From Planctomycetota bacterium (GTDB taxonomy: Bacteria > Planctomycetota > SZUA-567 > H5-PLA8): DNA of 64,000 nucleotides. Position 1 is the stretch's first letter. Every line of letters starts with the position of its first letter. Both the position numbers and the translations under genes were made by a program. This document shows, one piece after another, positions 45,702-56,514 of this stretch. The notes below the pieces were generated by a model. The model saw only the letters and a list, made by a program, of their open reading frames with translations. It searched no databases and had not been told where the DNA came from. The stretch covers positions 2,141,326 through 2,205,325 of the forward strand of contig JAOSKN010000002.1 of the NCBI GenBank assembly GCA_027493525.1, read 5' to 3'.

Positions 45702-47372
45702 ATGCTCATGCGCGCCGTCGGTCCCAACCAGGAACGCGGAGAGGTCGCCCCGGGCGCCGACCGGCGTCGGGAAGGCGTGACGCTGACGGAACTTCTGGTG
45801 GTGATCTCGATCATGATCATCCTGATGGCGATCATGGCCTCGGCCCTGGGGGCGTTCACGCATACCAGTCGCGTGGACGCGGCGGCCGACACGGTGGCCA
45901 CGGCGCTGCGCGAGGCGCGCTATCACGCGATGTCGAAGAACGTGAGTGTGCTGCCGGTCTTCCTGCGCGACCGGAAGGGCAAGCAGACGATCGTGTACGC
46001 GGCGAAGGCGCTGAGCTACCGCGGGAACTTGGCGGCCAGCGGGGCCACGGTCACGGACGACGGCCAATCGGCCCCGATTCCGTGGACCATGACGCGCGAG
46101 GCGATCGACAGCGCGAACTTCAAGCAGGGCGCTTTCGTCTACATGGTCGGAACCAACACCCTGGACCTGGACGGGTCGATGCCCTCGGTGGACAAGGACG
46201 GCAATCCCACGCCGGGGAGCGCGCAGGCCTACTACGAGATGATGTATATCCGCGTGACGGTGGACGGGGACTACCCGAACGATTCGTCGCGCTGGAAGTA
46301 CGAGATCCTGGGCCGCGGCGTGCACAACACGGCCTTCGGCACGTTCAATTACCAGACGACCAATTACGGCGGCGCGGACGGATACGTGGTGGTCTCGTCG
46401 GGGATTAATACCAACTACGCGTTCGCCGACGAGGACGAGGCGCGCGAATTCACGCTCAGCGGCTTCGCCCTGCCGGACCACATCGTCGTGGACCAGGCCC
46501 CGGCGCTCGACAAGCCCTCCGACTACGACTCCCGCGTCATGGGCACGCTGACCGCGCAGGCGGGGATGTTTCATGAGCGCGCGCTGGTCAGCGGCGGCGG
46601 CTTCGGCGTGCACATGCCCGCGGACTGGTATCCGATCTTTCTGCCGATCTTTCAGCCCGACGGCCGGGTCACGTCGGGCCGCTCCCGGTCGAGCCTGGGC
46701 TCCCTGGACGTTCCCGGCGGCGCGCGTTACGGGATGTACGACCTGACCCTTCGCGTTCTCGACACGGTCTCGCGCGAGGCGCGCTTCGTGACGGTGCGCC
46801 TGGCCAGCGGGCAGGTCTTCGTCAGCCTGAAGGTGCCCCCGCGCAACACCACGGGCACCTCGAGCGAGGACTCCGGCGATCCGGGCGTGCCGGACTACGA
46901 CGAGGTCTACGACCCCAGCGGCACGTCCTCCACCTCCAGCAGTTCCTCCAGCAGCAGCAACACCTCCAGCACCTCGAATTCCTCCACGAATTCGAACACC
47001 TCCACCAATTCGAGCACCAATTCAAGCACCTCCAGCACGGGGACGGCGAGTTCCAACTCGACCTCGAACACGGCGAGCAATAGCAATTCCACCTCGACCA
47101 ACTCGAATTCAAACTCCACCAACAACACGGCCACGAACAGCAACTCGACGTCCAACTCCTCCAGCAGCAACTCGACGGCGAGCACGGGGACGGCGAGCAC
47201 GGCGAGCACGAGCAATTCGGCGTCGAGCAACACCTCGAACACGTCGAACAACTCGACGAACTCGACGAACAACACCTCCACGGCCTCCTCGTCGGCCACG
47301 ACCAGCGGCGCGCCTTCGAGCAGCGGGCAGACCAGCACGGCCAGCGGGGCGAGCGGGGGCGGCAAGTTCTAG
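45702..47372 (+). CDS. Pseudopilin-like protein with Ser/Thr/Asn-rich stalk, copy 2
   Basis: RRREG|VTLTELLVVISIMIILMAIMASALGAF; tandem paralogue of 43855-45486; stalk at about 46918-47310. Confidence 0.88.
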   Translation: MLMRAVGPNQERGEVAPGADRRREGVTLTELLVVISIMIILMAIMASALGAFTHTSRVDAAADTVATALREARYHAMSKNVSVLPVFLRDRKGKQTIVYAAKALSYRGNLAASGATVTDDGQSAPIPWTMTREAIDSANFKQGAFVYMVGTNTLDLDGSMPSVDKDGNPTPGSAQAYYEMMYIRVTVDGDYPNDSSRWKYEILGRGVHNTAFGTFNYQTTNYGGADGYVVVSSGINTNYAFADEDEAREFTLSGFALPDHIVVDQAPALDKPSDYDSRVMGTLTAQAGMFHERALVSGGGFGVHMPADWYPIFLPIFQPDGRVTSGRSRSSLGSLDVPGGARYGMYDLTLRVLDTVSREARFVTVRLASGQVFVSLKVPPRNTTGTSSEDSGDPGVPDYDEVYDPSGTSSTSSSSSSSSNTSSTSNSSTNSNTSTNSSTNSSTSSTGTASSNSTSNTASNSNSTSTNSNSNSTNNTATNSNSTSNSSSSNSTASTGTASTASTSNSASSNTSNTSNNSTNSTNNTSTASSSATTSGAPSSSGQTSTASGASGGGKF

Positions 47373-47436
47373 GCGTTGGCGGCGGGCGGGAGCGGGCGCC
47401 CGCGCCAGTATCCATATAAGGAAGGACGGCGTTGGC

Positions 47437-48051
47437 ATGAGGCACCCGAATCGGAACCGGTCGTCGCGCGGCTTCACGATGTTCGAGGCCATCGTGGCGA
47501 TGTTCATCCTGCTGATGGGCGTGCTGGGCGTGGTGGCCGTCTTCACCTCGGGCATGCACACCCGCATGCGCGCGCAGGAGATCCTGATGTCGCAGGATCT
47601 GGCCAACCAGTGGGCCGACTGGGTGCGCTTCCGGCTGAACCCGGACGCCGCGGGGGGCTCGGCGCTCTCGGCCAGCGGGCTGAAGCTGACCCTGGCCGAT
47701 CTGTCGGCCGGAAAGAAGGGCGACTTCAACACCGGCTTATCCGACGCGCCGTTCCAGGTGGGCGCGGCGACCGCCCTGGGGAACCTGCCCACGGTGGGAG
47801 CCAGCACGACGCAGGGGTATTCCTGGGTGATCGCCGACGTGGCCGATTACGCGCCGCTGTGGGTGCCGGAGGACGGCAGCGACGACAAGACCTGGGCGCA
47901 GCGGCTCGACGGCAACGCGCTATGGAGCTCGGCGGATCTGGGCGGCGCCACGCCGCTGCCGTTGAAGCGGGTTGACCTGACGATCCTGCGCGGCGCGCGG
48001 CGCTACAAGTTCAGCTACGTCTTCTCGGGAGTGGGGTTGAACTATGACTAG
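47437..48051 (+). CDS. PilV/GspI-like prepilin-type protein
   Basis: SSRG|FTMFEAIVAMFILLMGVLGVVAVFTSGM. Confidence 0.82.
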   Translation: MRHPNRNRSSRGFTMFEAIVAMFILLMGVLGVVAVFTSGMHTRMRAQEILMSQDLANQWADWVRFRLNPDAAGGSALSASGLKLTLADLSAGKKGDFNTGLSDAPFQVGAATALGNLPTVGASTTQGYSWVIADVADYAPLWVPEDGSDDKTWAQRLDGNALWSSADLGGATPLPLKRVDLTILRGARRYKFSYVFSGVGLNYD

Positions 48052-49267
48052 CCGCATCCTGCACGGACGCCGCGCCGGCTTCACCCTGATCGAGGTCCTG
48101 GTGGTGAGCGGGATCAGCATCCTGCTCCTCACCATGGGCGCGATGATCTACCAGTCCTGCCTGCACGTCTACCAGAACAGCCAGGGCGCCACCGAGGTCT
48201 TCGAGACGGCGAAGTTCATCAACGGGGACGTGCGCGCGTACCTGAGCCAGGCCGTCCCGCTGAAGGGGAACTGGATCAACCCCATCTGCAAGGGCATCAG
48301 CGGCTGCACGGGGGCGAACGCGGCGAGCGGCTCGACGATCGACGACAATTACCTGAACTCGCTCACGATGGACGGCCCGCAGAAGCAGAGCTTGTACGCT
48401 CGCGATACGGACCACGATCTGTATTTCTCGGGCGCGCAGTACTCCAAGGCGCAGTTCTCGGGCGCCACCGAGTGGAAGTCGAGCCTGGGCTATCGGATGC
48501 TCTCCAATTACCCGAGCGGGTCGGCATACGACTACGATTACCGGAGCTGGCATGGGGTGCATGCGACCTACCCCGGGCTGCGCGGGTGGTGGTTGCCGGC
48601 CTTCTTCGGCTTGCGCAACGCGGTGGCCGGCGAGGACGGCGTCACCTCCGACGTGGTGCGCTCGGCCAACGACATCATGGCCGGGGCCTGGGGCTGGCCG
48701 CGCCCCGACTACCGGCTCTGGGCGGACGCCGACAAACTGGCCGGCGGCTCGGCCGCCCTCGACCGCGGCGGCTGCGTCTCCTGCTGGTGGTACGCCGAGG
48801 AACGCGCTTTCAATAGCCCCTATACGTTGGCGCTGGACAACGCGAACATCCTGCTGGTCAGCGTGAAGTTCAGCATGAAGGACGACGGGCAGAGCCAGCG
48901 CACGCAGCTTTCGGTGCTGCGCCATCAGATCGTCGGGTTCGACACGCCGACCCACGGGCTGGTGCGCGCGGACCACAGCTACGGGAACCTGCTCCGCGCG
49001 ATCCGCATCGACCCGGTGTACATGCTGGCGGCCGGGTCGCTGGTCTCCAGCCGCAGTCCCGGCAGCGTGGACCAAGCCTTCGTGGACATCGATTCGACGG
49101 TGGGCTGGGCCCTGGACGGGGGCGGGCCGGTGGGCGCGGCGGGCGATCTGGCCAACGGCAACCGTTTCCCGTGCGCCTTCGACGTCTGGTTCCGGCTGCG
49201 CAATCCGCGAAACATGCAGAATTACACCTTCGCCTCCCGGGTCTTCCAGTACGCCAACCCGCAGTAG
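48044..49267 (+). CDS. GspJ/PilW-like prepilin-type protein
   Basis: GRRAG|FTLIEVLVVSGISILLLTMGAMIYQS; start overlaps the preceding stop. Confidence 0.82.
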   Translation: MTSRILHGRRAGFTLIEVLVVSGISILLLTMGAMIYQSCLHVYQNSQGATEVFETAKFINGDVRAYLSQAVPLKGNWINPICKGISGCTGANAASGSTIDDNYLNSLTMDGPQKQSLYARDTDHDLYFSGAQYSKAQFSGATEWKSSLGYRMLSNYPSGSAYDYDYRSWHGVHATYPGLRGWWLPAFFGLRNAVAGEDGVTSDVVRSANDIMAGAWGWPRPDYRLWADADKLAGGSAALDRGGCVSCWWYAEERAFNSPYTLALDNANILLVSVKFSMKDDGQSQRTQLSVLRHQIVGFDTPTHGLVRADHSYGNLLRAIRIDPVYMLAAGSLVSSRSPGSVDQAFVDIDSTVGWALDGGGPVGAAGDLANGNRFPCAFDVWFRLRNPRNMQNYTFASRVFQYANPQ

Positions 49268-49293
49268 GCGGCGCTCGTCAAGGAGGTTCGTCC

Positions 49294-52200
49294 ATGAAGC
49301 CACGCGCACGACTCGCCGAAGCCGTACTGCGGCAGGCGCGCCAGTCCGCGGATCGGCGCGGGTTCGTGCTGATCATCATCGTCGGGATGCTGGCGGTGCT
49401 GGTGGTGCTGGGGCTCTCCTTCGCCGAGCAGGGCCGGCTCGACCTGATCGGCGCGGCCAACAGCCGCGACTTGGCCGCGCTGGACGCGCTGGCCGAGAAC
49501 GGCTTCCAGATGGCCCTGCGCACGCTCCACGACGACCGCAACGTGCTCTCGGCGGCCAACGGGTTCAGCGACGCGTCCAACTGGCCCGGCGGGGAGTTCA
49601 ACGGCGGGGTGGGTTGGACCTCGCGCTGGGGCTACAACCCCAAGTACCTGACGGCGGATTCGACCGGGGTGCAGACGCCGGCGCCCGCGGCGGGCCTGGG
49701 GCTGACCACATCGGCCGCGCCCAACCACGACACCGACGGGGATTCACGCAACGCCCGGAACTTCCTCGACTCCTGGCAGATGGTCTTCTGGAACGAGGAG
49801 ACGCTGGGCGCGAGCGTGGGGGCGCAGGCCTACGGCTACAACTATCAGTTCGATCCCGGCACCTCGGCCATGGCGAAGCTTTCCGAGTGGGGTCAGCGCC
49901 TGCCGCAGGATCCCGGCAAGCTGGTGGACGTCTGGCCGCTTCAGCCGTTCGCGCGCGTTAAGAAGTTCCGGGTCCAGGCCGGTTCGGTGGTGGGGTTCGT
50001 GCAGGTCGGCGTTACGCCGACGGACGGCGGGCTGAACCTCAACGACATGTATCTGCCCGGCACGGTCAAGGAAGACCCCGGCTGGTTCGAGACGCTCTCC
50101 AACGCCAGTCCGATCTGGATGGGCAGCAACAACGCGCCCAGCGCCGGCGCTGGGGTCGCCAACATGGGCCGCAAGGATTACGCCTCCCCGGACCGGCGCA
50201 CCTTCGAGTACCTGCTGGGCCGGCGCCCCGAACACGCCAATCGCACCTACAGTTGGCTGCAGCACGTCTACCGGCCGGGCGTCGCCGAGGCCTGGGCCTC
50301 CACGACGCTCAGCGGCAACATGCGCCGCGACGACGGGGTCTACAACTTCTGCGCCGTGCCGCTGCCGTGGGGCCGGGACCTCTGGAGCGGCTCCACCGAC
50401 ACCGCGGGCGGCGACTGCGACTGGTCGATGCTGGGCAAGGCCACGCTGCAAAATAAGTGGGGTCATGAGCCCACCGTCTTCTACAACGCCAGCCCCTCCA
50501 ACCCCAACCGTTACAACATGGAGCACCCGCGTTACGTGATGTGGGTCGCGACCTACCCGTTCTCGATGCGCTACAGCGCCTGGAATTACTTCGGGAGCAG
50601 CAACACCAACCGCTCGCTGGTTAATTACGGACGCTGGAATAATTACCAGTGGTACTCGGCCGGGCGCAGCCGCGTCCAGACCCTCCTGCCCACCGACACG
50701 GCGGCGCGGGCGTCCTCGAACCATGAGGAACTCCTCTTCAACGGGTTCGGGTTCGATATGATGGAGCCCAAGCGCGGCGGCATCAATGGCTCCGTGACGG
50801 GCGATCAGTTTTACAGTTGGAACGGGTTGGGCAGCGGACGACTGAGCCAGCGCTGGAACTTCACCGGGGCGGGCGTCGGCGGCCACCCCAAGCGCAAGTC
50901 CTTTCAGCTCCACATGGTGCCGCAGGTGGCGCGCGGGCGGTTCTGGACGGACCTGATGGCGGGCTGGTACTTCGGCGGCTCGCCGGGCTTCACCTCGATG
51001 CTGGGCGTGGGGACCGATTCAAGCGGCGGGAACTACAACAACTGGGCGCACGTGGGGAGCAGCTACGACTCGTTGGGCATTGGGACGCACTGGATGCCGC
51101 CGTCGGCGCACATCTGGCTGCCGGGCAAGTGGGGCAGCGGGCCCGGGGACACGGCCGACAAGGGCCGGTTGCACGCGCTCGAAACGAGTTCCGGCCTGCG
51201 GCGCCATCCGGGAAACATGCCTCCCACCAAGGCCGCGGCGACCTACGCTTACCCGATGCGGCGCTGGACCGACGACGAGGGCATGGGCTGCGCGCACTTC
51301 ACCTTCACCAACCAGCGTCTCTCCATCCGCGCCTGGGGCCTCCAGGAAGCGTGGGGCGACCCCACCGACGATACGATCGATCCTTCGGCCGCTTATCCTT
51401 ACAGCGCCGCGGCGCCCGGCACGCAGAAGTGGTACGACGCGGTGAACGTGAACGTGACGAACTTCAGCGTGGTCTACGGGCTGCTGCACCCCGAGAAGAT
51501 CCCGTCGATGCTCAACCGCACGACCGTCGCCCCGCACCTGCACTGGAAGGCGCGGATGCTCGACTGCGAGCTGCGCCTCTGCAACCCCAATCAGGACTAC
51601 GACCGCAAGCGCAACTTCTACGTGCCGGTGATGCTGGGCCTGAAGGATCCCGCCAGCCCGTTGCCGAAGGACTGGGATCCCGAGACCAACCCCTGGGTGC
51701 CCCTGCGCCTGGAGGCCCAGCAGGCGGACCAGCCCTGGCATCCGGACCGCAACCCCTGGGTGAAGCCCGAACTGGTCAACAACGCCCAGCCCTACGATCC
51801 GCTTAAGAATCCCTTCAAGTCCGAAGCTTGGATGTCGGACGGCACGCGGACGTCCGACCTGGACTACAGCCTGCGGCCGTGGTTCGTCAGCATGAAGACC
51901 CCGCTGCGCGATCCGGCGGCGGGCTTCGATTCGGCCTTGGCCGGCAATCCGATCATGCAGGCGCAGATCGTCTACGATTCCACGCAGGCCTTCGCCGCCA
52001 ACACGAATCCCCTGCTGCCCATTCCGATCCGCAACCTGGACGCGGGCGACAACCCGGGAAACGGCACGGACCTGCCGCTCTTGTCGGCGTCGCTGAAATT
52101 GAGCGCGCCGGTGTTCACGGTGGCCACCACGCCCGACAACACGGGGGTGGCCAACGACCCCGATCCGCCGGGCTACGGATACGACCGCGCGAAGCTCTAC

Positions 52201-55080
52201 GAGCCCATGATGGCCGATTTCGCGGGCGGCCAGACGGCCAACGACAACCCCTCGAACCCCGGCTGGCAGGGCTACCGGTTCGAGCCGCGCGACTACAACA
52301 CGCGGACCTTCGACACGGCGGATTACGATTCCAGTTCCGCGACCAGCTCGCCTGTGCTTGCTTCGAATGGGCAGGCCGCGCTTGACGATACGGACGACTG
52401 GTCCAAGAACGCAGGTGTGTACTCCTACCACCGTGCGGTGGACCCGCGCCGTCCGTGGATGCTGCTGGGCAAGATGGACTACTTCACGCCGGAGCCGGAT
52501 ACATATAGGTGTTTAAACAACGCAATGAGTGGATTCGTCGACGTGCCAGGCAGCAATGACTTGGCCGACGACGTCTTCCCCGACTGCCATTACGATCAGG
52601 CGCTCTCCCATCCGGTGACTCAGGGTACGACGGCCTCGACTTCCGGCAACGGCGCGACGACGGGTTCGCGGATGACCGCGCGCCAGACGCTCATTACCAA
52701 CTGGCCGGACTGGTTCCGGCAGCGCTACCGCCAGATTCCCGGGCCCAAGGATTCGGCGCTGACCCAGTTCAAGCCGCAGAACAACGGGATGAGCGGCGTG
52801 CTGAACTGGCCCGAAGGCCGCGTGCCGATCACGCGAACCATCAGCAGCGAAAAGGTGTTGGCGCTCGCGAGCACCGAGCCGCCTTATCCGCACATGCTGC
52901 ACGGGCTGCCGAACCCCGATTACCTCCTGCTCTATCCCGGTTCGGTGACGAGCATCCATTGGGCCGACCAGTTCCGGCGTTATCTGCCGGTCTGGAGCAC
53001 CGCGTACGTGGACTACGCGGGCCGCGAGCCGGGCGCGCCGCCGTGGCGCTGGAAGCTGATCGACGAGGACGACATGACCGGGCAGACGGCCGCGGAGTGG
53101 CGCCCGGTGGATCCGTTCATCCCCGTGCCCAAGGAATCCTCGTTCCTGACCAAGCACACGCCCTTCGTGCCCAGGATCGGCAAGGACGACGCGTGGCGTC
53201 TGACGCGGATCGGGCGCAAGTACCAGGAGATCGTCGCCGACGAGATCCTGGACTACCAGATCAACCCCTGGTGGCCGAACCCGTGCCAGCAGCTTCCCGT
53301 CGCCAACCTGACCGACATCGGCGTGCCGCTCTCCGAGACCGCGCTGCGCCAGGTGGGCTTCGGGTTCCACGACATGGACGCGCGCCTGCCGGCCGGCCTG
53401 GATTACAACGGCGCGCCGGATGTCAATTCGCCGTACTGGGTGAGTTACGGCGACCATGCCGACGGCAACATCGGCAAGAACGTGCCGCACTACCTGGCCT
53501 ATTACAACCGCTTCTGGGTGCGCGCGGCGCACCGCTACAACCGCGGCTTCCCCGGCGCGCTGGACAGCGCGGACCGGATGTACGGCGAGCCCTACCGCGA
53601 GATCGCCAAGGCCGTGCCGGCCGCCGACGGCGTGCTGCCCATGAACGCCTCCGAGAGCCGCGGCATCTATCCCCAGACGTTCCAGTACTGGGGCCAGTAT
53701 CCCCCGAGCAAAGACAACGCGGCCAACGCGGACTTTTACAAGGACCGCGTGATGGATTTCCCGTTCAATACGCTGGAAGACGCGATCGGCGGGGATTGGC
53801 GCTACACCTCGGAGGCGGTCGTCGCGATGGACGAGCCGGCGATGGCCGTGGCGCCCAGGCGCAACCATCCTTACCGCACGTGGGCCGACTTCGTGGCCAT
53901 GCTGGGGCACCTGGTCTACCGCTCCCCGATCGGCCGCTTGCAGCCGGACGGCTCGGCCGACACGACCAACCATCCCGGCTACCCGAACTGGGTGCGCGAT
54001 CCGATTCTTGGGGTGAACGCCTACACGGTCTGCCACGGCGCGAACGCCGACTCGCGCAACCAGGGCCAGTTCTTCGACGGCTCCAAGGTCGCCACGGGCG
54101 CGAACCTGGGTCCCGACCCGAGCCGCGACCGCAGCGGGACTAACGCCTTCGGGCACCACGCGCTGGCTGACGCGCTGATGGGCTTCCGGCCCGCGGTGCG
54201 CGGCTGGGACAAGGCGGTCGTGGCCATCGACGGGCACTGGCCGATCAGCGGCAACATGGGGGCCTGGCCCAAATCGATGGACGACGCCGGGCCGGTGGAC
54301 CCCAGCGGCAACGCGCTCGGTCTGGACGACGTCAACGCGTTCTTGTATCCCACCAAGCCCGACCCCTTCACCTCCAGCACCGACGCGAGCTGGCGCTACC
54401 GGATCGACATGTGGCGCGGGCGGGACGCGGGCGGTCAGCGCGTGGAGCACCACTACATCAGCGAGCGCGCGGCCAACGACGTGCTGGTCTCGCTGAGCAA
54501 CGGGCGCATCGGCCCCATCGACTTCGACGGCGATGGGTACATCACCATGACGCGGCGCAAGGACAACGCGGCGAACTTGTCACAGCGCGGCGACTTCACG
54601 TACGAGCACGCTCGATTCCCCACCACGCCCGCCAACTCCTACTGGCTCGTGCCGCGCGGATACCCCTACCACAATCGCGGAGGCAATCATCCTTCGGTGA
54701 AGTGGGAAGATGCGCGGGTCGCCAACACGAACTTCGACAACATGGCGAATATGAGCTTTGGCGTGCGGAAGAAGCCGACCAATGCCTCGTGGGTCGCGGC
54801 GCCTCGCGACGAAGTGCTCAACAGCAGCGTGACGCTGCCGATCAAGTTCCGCTCCAACACGTTCCGCGTCACGGTGGTCGTCGAAATGACCGACGCGCGG
54901 TATCGGGACGTGCTGACGACGCGGCGCTACAGCCGGGTGTATTCGCGGCTTCCGGGCACGCCCACGGGCACGCAGGTGCACGGGTCGTACACAGGCGAGT
55001 TCGTGCTTCACGGCGGGCGCACGATCTCGGCCGATGTGGATCCCCACAAGAACTGGCTGGGCGCCTCGATGGGCCAGTAG
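49294..55080 (+). CDS. Very large GspK/PilX-like protein (~1,928 aa)
   Basis: aaggagg RBS then MKPRARLAEAVLRQARQSADRRG|FVLIIIVGMLAVLVVLGLSFAEQGRLDLIGAANSRDLAALDALAENGFQMALR; no stop for 5.8 kb. Confidence 0.8.
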   Translation: MKPRARLAEAVLRQARQSADRRGFVLIIIVGMLAVLVVLGLSFAEQGRLDLIGAANSRDLAALDALAENGFQMALRTLHDDRNVLSAANGFSDASNWPGGEFNGGVGWTSRWGYNPKYLTADSTGVQTPAPAAGLGLTTSAAPNHDTDGDSRNARNFLDSWQMVFWNEETLGASVGAQAYGYNYQFDPGTSAMAKLSEWGQRLPQDPGKLVDVWPLQPFARVKKFRVQAGSVVGFVQVGVTPTDGGLNLNDMYLPGTVKEDPGWFETLSNASPIWMGSNNAPSAGAGVANMGRKDYASPDRRTFEYLLGRRPEHANRTYSWLQHVYRPGVAEAWASTTLSGNMRRDDGVYNFCAVPLPWGRDLWSGSTDTAGGDCDWSMLGKATLQNKWGHEPTVFYNASPSNPNRYNMEHPRYVMWVATYPFSMRYSAWNYFGSSNTNRSLVNYGRWNNYQWYSAGRSRVQTLLPTDTAARASSNHEELLFNGFGFDMMEPKRGGINGSVTGDQFYSWNGLGSGRLSQRWNFTGAGVGGHPKRKSFQLHMVPQVARGRFWTDLMAGWYFGGSPGFTSMLGVGTDSSGGNYNNWAHVGSSYDSLGIGTHWMPPSAHIWLPGKWGSGPGDTADKGRLHALETSSGLRRHPGNMPPTKAAATYAYPMRRWTDDEGMGCAHFTFTNQRLSIRAWGLQEAWGDPTDDTIDPSAAYPYSAAAPGTQKWYDAVNVNVTNFSVVYGLLHPEKIPSMLNRTTVAPHLHWKARMLDCELRLCNPNQDYDRKRNFYVPVMLGLKDPASPLPKDWDPETNPWVPLRLEAQQADQPWHPDRNPWVKPELVNNAQPYDPLKNPFKSEAWMSDGTRTSDLDYSLRPWFVSMKTPLRDPAAGFDSALAGNPIMQAQIVYDSTQAFAANTNPLLPIPIRNLDAGDNPGNGTDLPLLSASLKLSAPVFTVATTPDNTGVANDPDPPGYGYDRAKLYEPMMADFAGGQTANDNPSNPGWQGYRFEPRDYNTRTFDTADYDSSSATSSPVLASNGQAALDDTDDWSKNAGVYSYHRAVDPRRPWMLLGKMDYFTPEPDTYRCLNNAMSGFVDVPGSNDLADDVFPDCHYDQALSHPVTQGTTASTSGNGATTGSRMTARQTLITNWPDWFRQRYRQIPGPKDSALTQFKPQNNGMSGVLNWPEGRVPITRTISSEKVLALASTEPPYPHMLHGLPNPDYLLLYPGSVTSIHWADQFRRYLPVWSTAYVDYAGREPGAPPWRWKLIDEDDMTGQTAAEWRPVDPFIPVPKESSFLTKHTPFVPRIGKDDAWRLTRIGRKYQEIVADEILDYQINPWWPNPCQQLPVANLTDIGVPLSETALRQVGFGFHDMDARLPAGLDYNGAPDVNSPYWVSYGDHADGNIGKNVPHYLAYYNRFWVRAAHRYNRGFPGALDSADRMYGEPYREIAKAVPAADGVLPMNASESRGIYPQTFQYWGQYPPSKDNAANADFYKDRVMDFPFNTLEDAIGGDWRYTSEAVVAMDEPAMAVAPRRNHPYRTWADFVAMLGHLVYRSPIGRLQPDGSADTTNHPGYPNWVRDPILGVNAYTVCHGANADSRNQGQFFDGSKVATGANLGPDPSRDRSGTNAFGHHALADALMGFRPAVRGWDKAVVAIDGHWPISGNMGAWPKSMDDAGPVDPSGNALGLDDVNAFLYPTKPDPFTSSTDASWRYRIDMWRGRDAGGQRVEHHYISERAANDVLVSLSNGRIGPIDFDGDGYITMTRRKDNAANLSQRGDFTYEHARFPTTPANSYWLVPRGYPYHNRGGNHPSVKWEDARVANTNFDNMANMSFGVRKKPTNASWVAAPRDEVLNSSVTLPIKFRSNTFRVTVVVEMTDARYRDVLTTRRYSRVYSRLPGTPTGTQVHGSYTGEFVLHGGRTISADVDPHKNWLGASMGQ

Positions 55081-55167
55081 CCGGCCGGGGGCGAACCGGA
55101 TAGATTGTTCGCGCGTAGGTTGCCGGGGACGCCGCATGCGGAAGGACCAGGGTTAAGGGGACTTGCC

Positions 55168-55818
55168 ATGATTGGACGGCTGCGCCGTACGCGGGGGTTC
55201 ACCCTGCTGGAGATGCTGGTCGTGGTGGCGATCATCGCCATCCTGATGGGCCTGCTGCTGCCGGTCCTGGCGGCGGCGCGCCGGCATTCGCGCAAGGTGG
55301 CGACCAAGTCCACCATCCACAACCTGCAGATCGGGTTGGACAACTACCGGATGGACTGGGGCATCTACCCGATCCAGCCCGGCGGCAGCAACGTGATCTG
55401 GGACGACGGCGGCGGTTCCTATCCGCCCGGTTACTACCAGGTCGACTGCGTGGCCAAGGGAAGCCAGGCGAACCTCGGCGCCCCCGACGAAGACAACATC
55501 GGCCTGACCTTCATCCTGACGGATCTGCAATTCCTCGACGTGAAGAAAGAGAACGTGCAGGGCGGATACCTGATGGACTATTTCTCGGTGCCGATCGTCA
55601 GCCGCTTCCTGATCCTCTCGCCCACGACGGTGACTGGCGATACCGACAAGTTGAGCGAGAAGGTCTACATCTGGTCCTACGGCCCCGACAACATCAACCA
55701 CGTCGATGCCGACACGTCCTTCAGCAACGCCGCCGCGCCCACGTACGATGCCGCGACCAAGACGACCTTGGAAGCGTCCCCCACGGGCGCCCAGGACGAC
55801 GTGACGAACTGGAAATAG
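55168..55818 (+). CDS. GspG-like prepilin-type protein
   Basis: RTRG|FTLLEMLVVVAIIAILMGLLLPVLAAARRHSRK. Confidence 0.9.
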   Translation: MIGRLRRTRGFTLLEMLVVVAIIAILMGLLLPVLAAARRHSRKVATKSTIHNLQIGLDNYRMDWGIYPIQPGGSNVIWDDGGGSYPPGYYQVDCVAKGSQANLGAPDEDNIGLTFILTDLQFLDVKKENVQGGYLMDYFSVPIVSRFLILSPTTVTGDTDKLSEKVYIWSYGPDNINHVDADTSFSNAAAPTYDAATKTTLEASPTGAQDDVTNWK

Positions 55819-55830
55819 GAGAGCCCGTCG

Positions 55831-56424
55831 ATGCCGCGTTTATTCAGCGCCCGCCGGGCGTGGGGTGTCACGCTCACCGAATTGTTGGTGGTGATCGCGA
55901 TCATCCTGCTCCTGCTGGGCCTCATCGGCGTGATCGCGATCCGGGCGCATGAGAAGGCCAAGACCGACCGCACCCGCGCCAGGCTCAAGCGGATTGCCCT
56001 GGCGATGCAGGAATACCACACCTTCTGGCGCGAATACCCGTCGGGCGACCCCCTCGCGGCCAGCGGCTCGGACCCCGAGGTCTGGCCCGATCCTTACGAT
56101 CCGGCGGGGGTCGATTTCGACATCCGCTACCTGACCGAGCGCGAGCCGATGTGGGAAAGCGTGCTCAAGTCCGACCTGGATCCCACGAATCCGAACTTCA
56201 TGATCGACGCCTGGGGCCACCGCATCCGGTATCGGAAGATCGGCGTCAACGAATACCTGGTCTGGAGCTGGGGTGAAAACGAGAAGGACGAGATCGGCGT
56301 GGGCGCGGTCTGGGACGACGACGCCGGCAGCTACGGCACCCCGGTGCCCAACGCCGACAAGGTAAAGCAACTGGGCGACGACCTGACCAACGAAGACGTG
56401 GACAACAACCGCAAGAAGAACTGA
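55831..56424 (+). CDS. GspG/H-like prepilin-type protein
   Basis: AWG|VTLTELLVVIAIILLLLGLIGVIAIRAHEKAK. Confidence 0.88.
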   Translation: MPRLFSARRAWGVTLTELLVVIAIILLLLGLIGVIAIRAHEKAKTDRTRARLKRIALAMQEYHTFWREYPSGDPLAASGSDPEVWPDPYDPAGVDFDIRYLTEREPMWESVLKSDLDPTNPNFMIDAWGHRIRYRKIGVNEYLVWSWGENEKDEIGVGAVWDDDAGSYGTPVPNADKVKQLGDDLTNEDVDNNRKKN

Positions 56425-56514
56425 TTCCGCGTCCGGCAAGGTCGCGGCACGGACGATCCTCCCGTCGCCCGCGAGTTCGACGGGAAGCGCACGCCCAACC
56501 CCAAGGGGCCGCCC

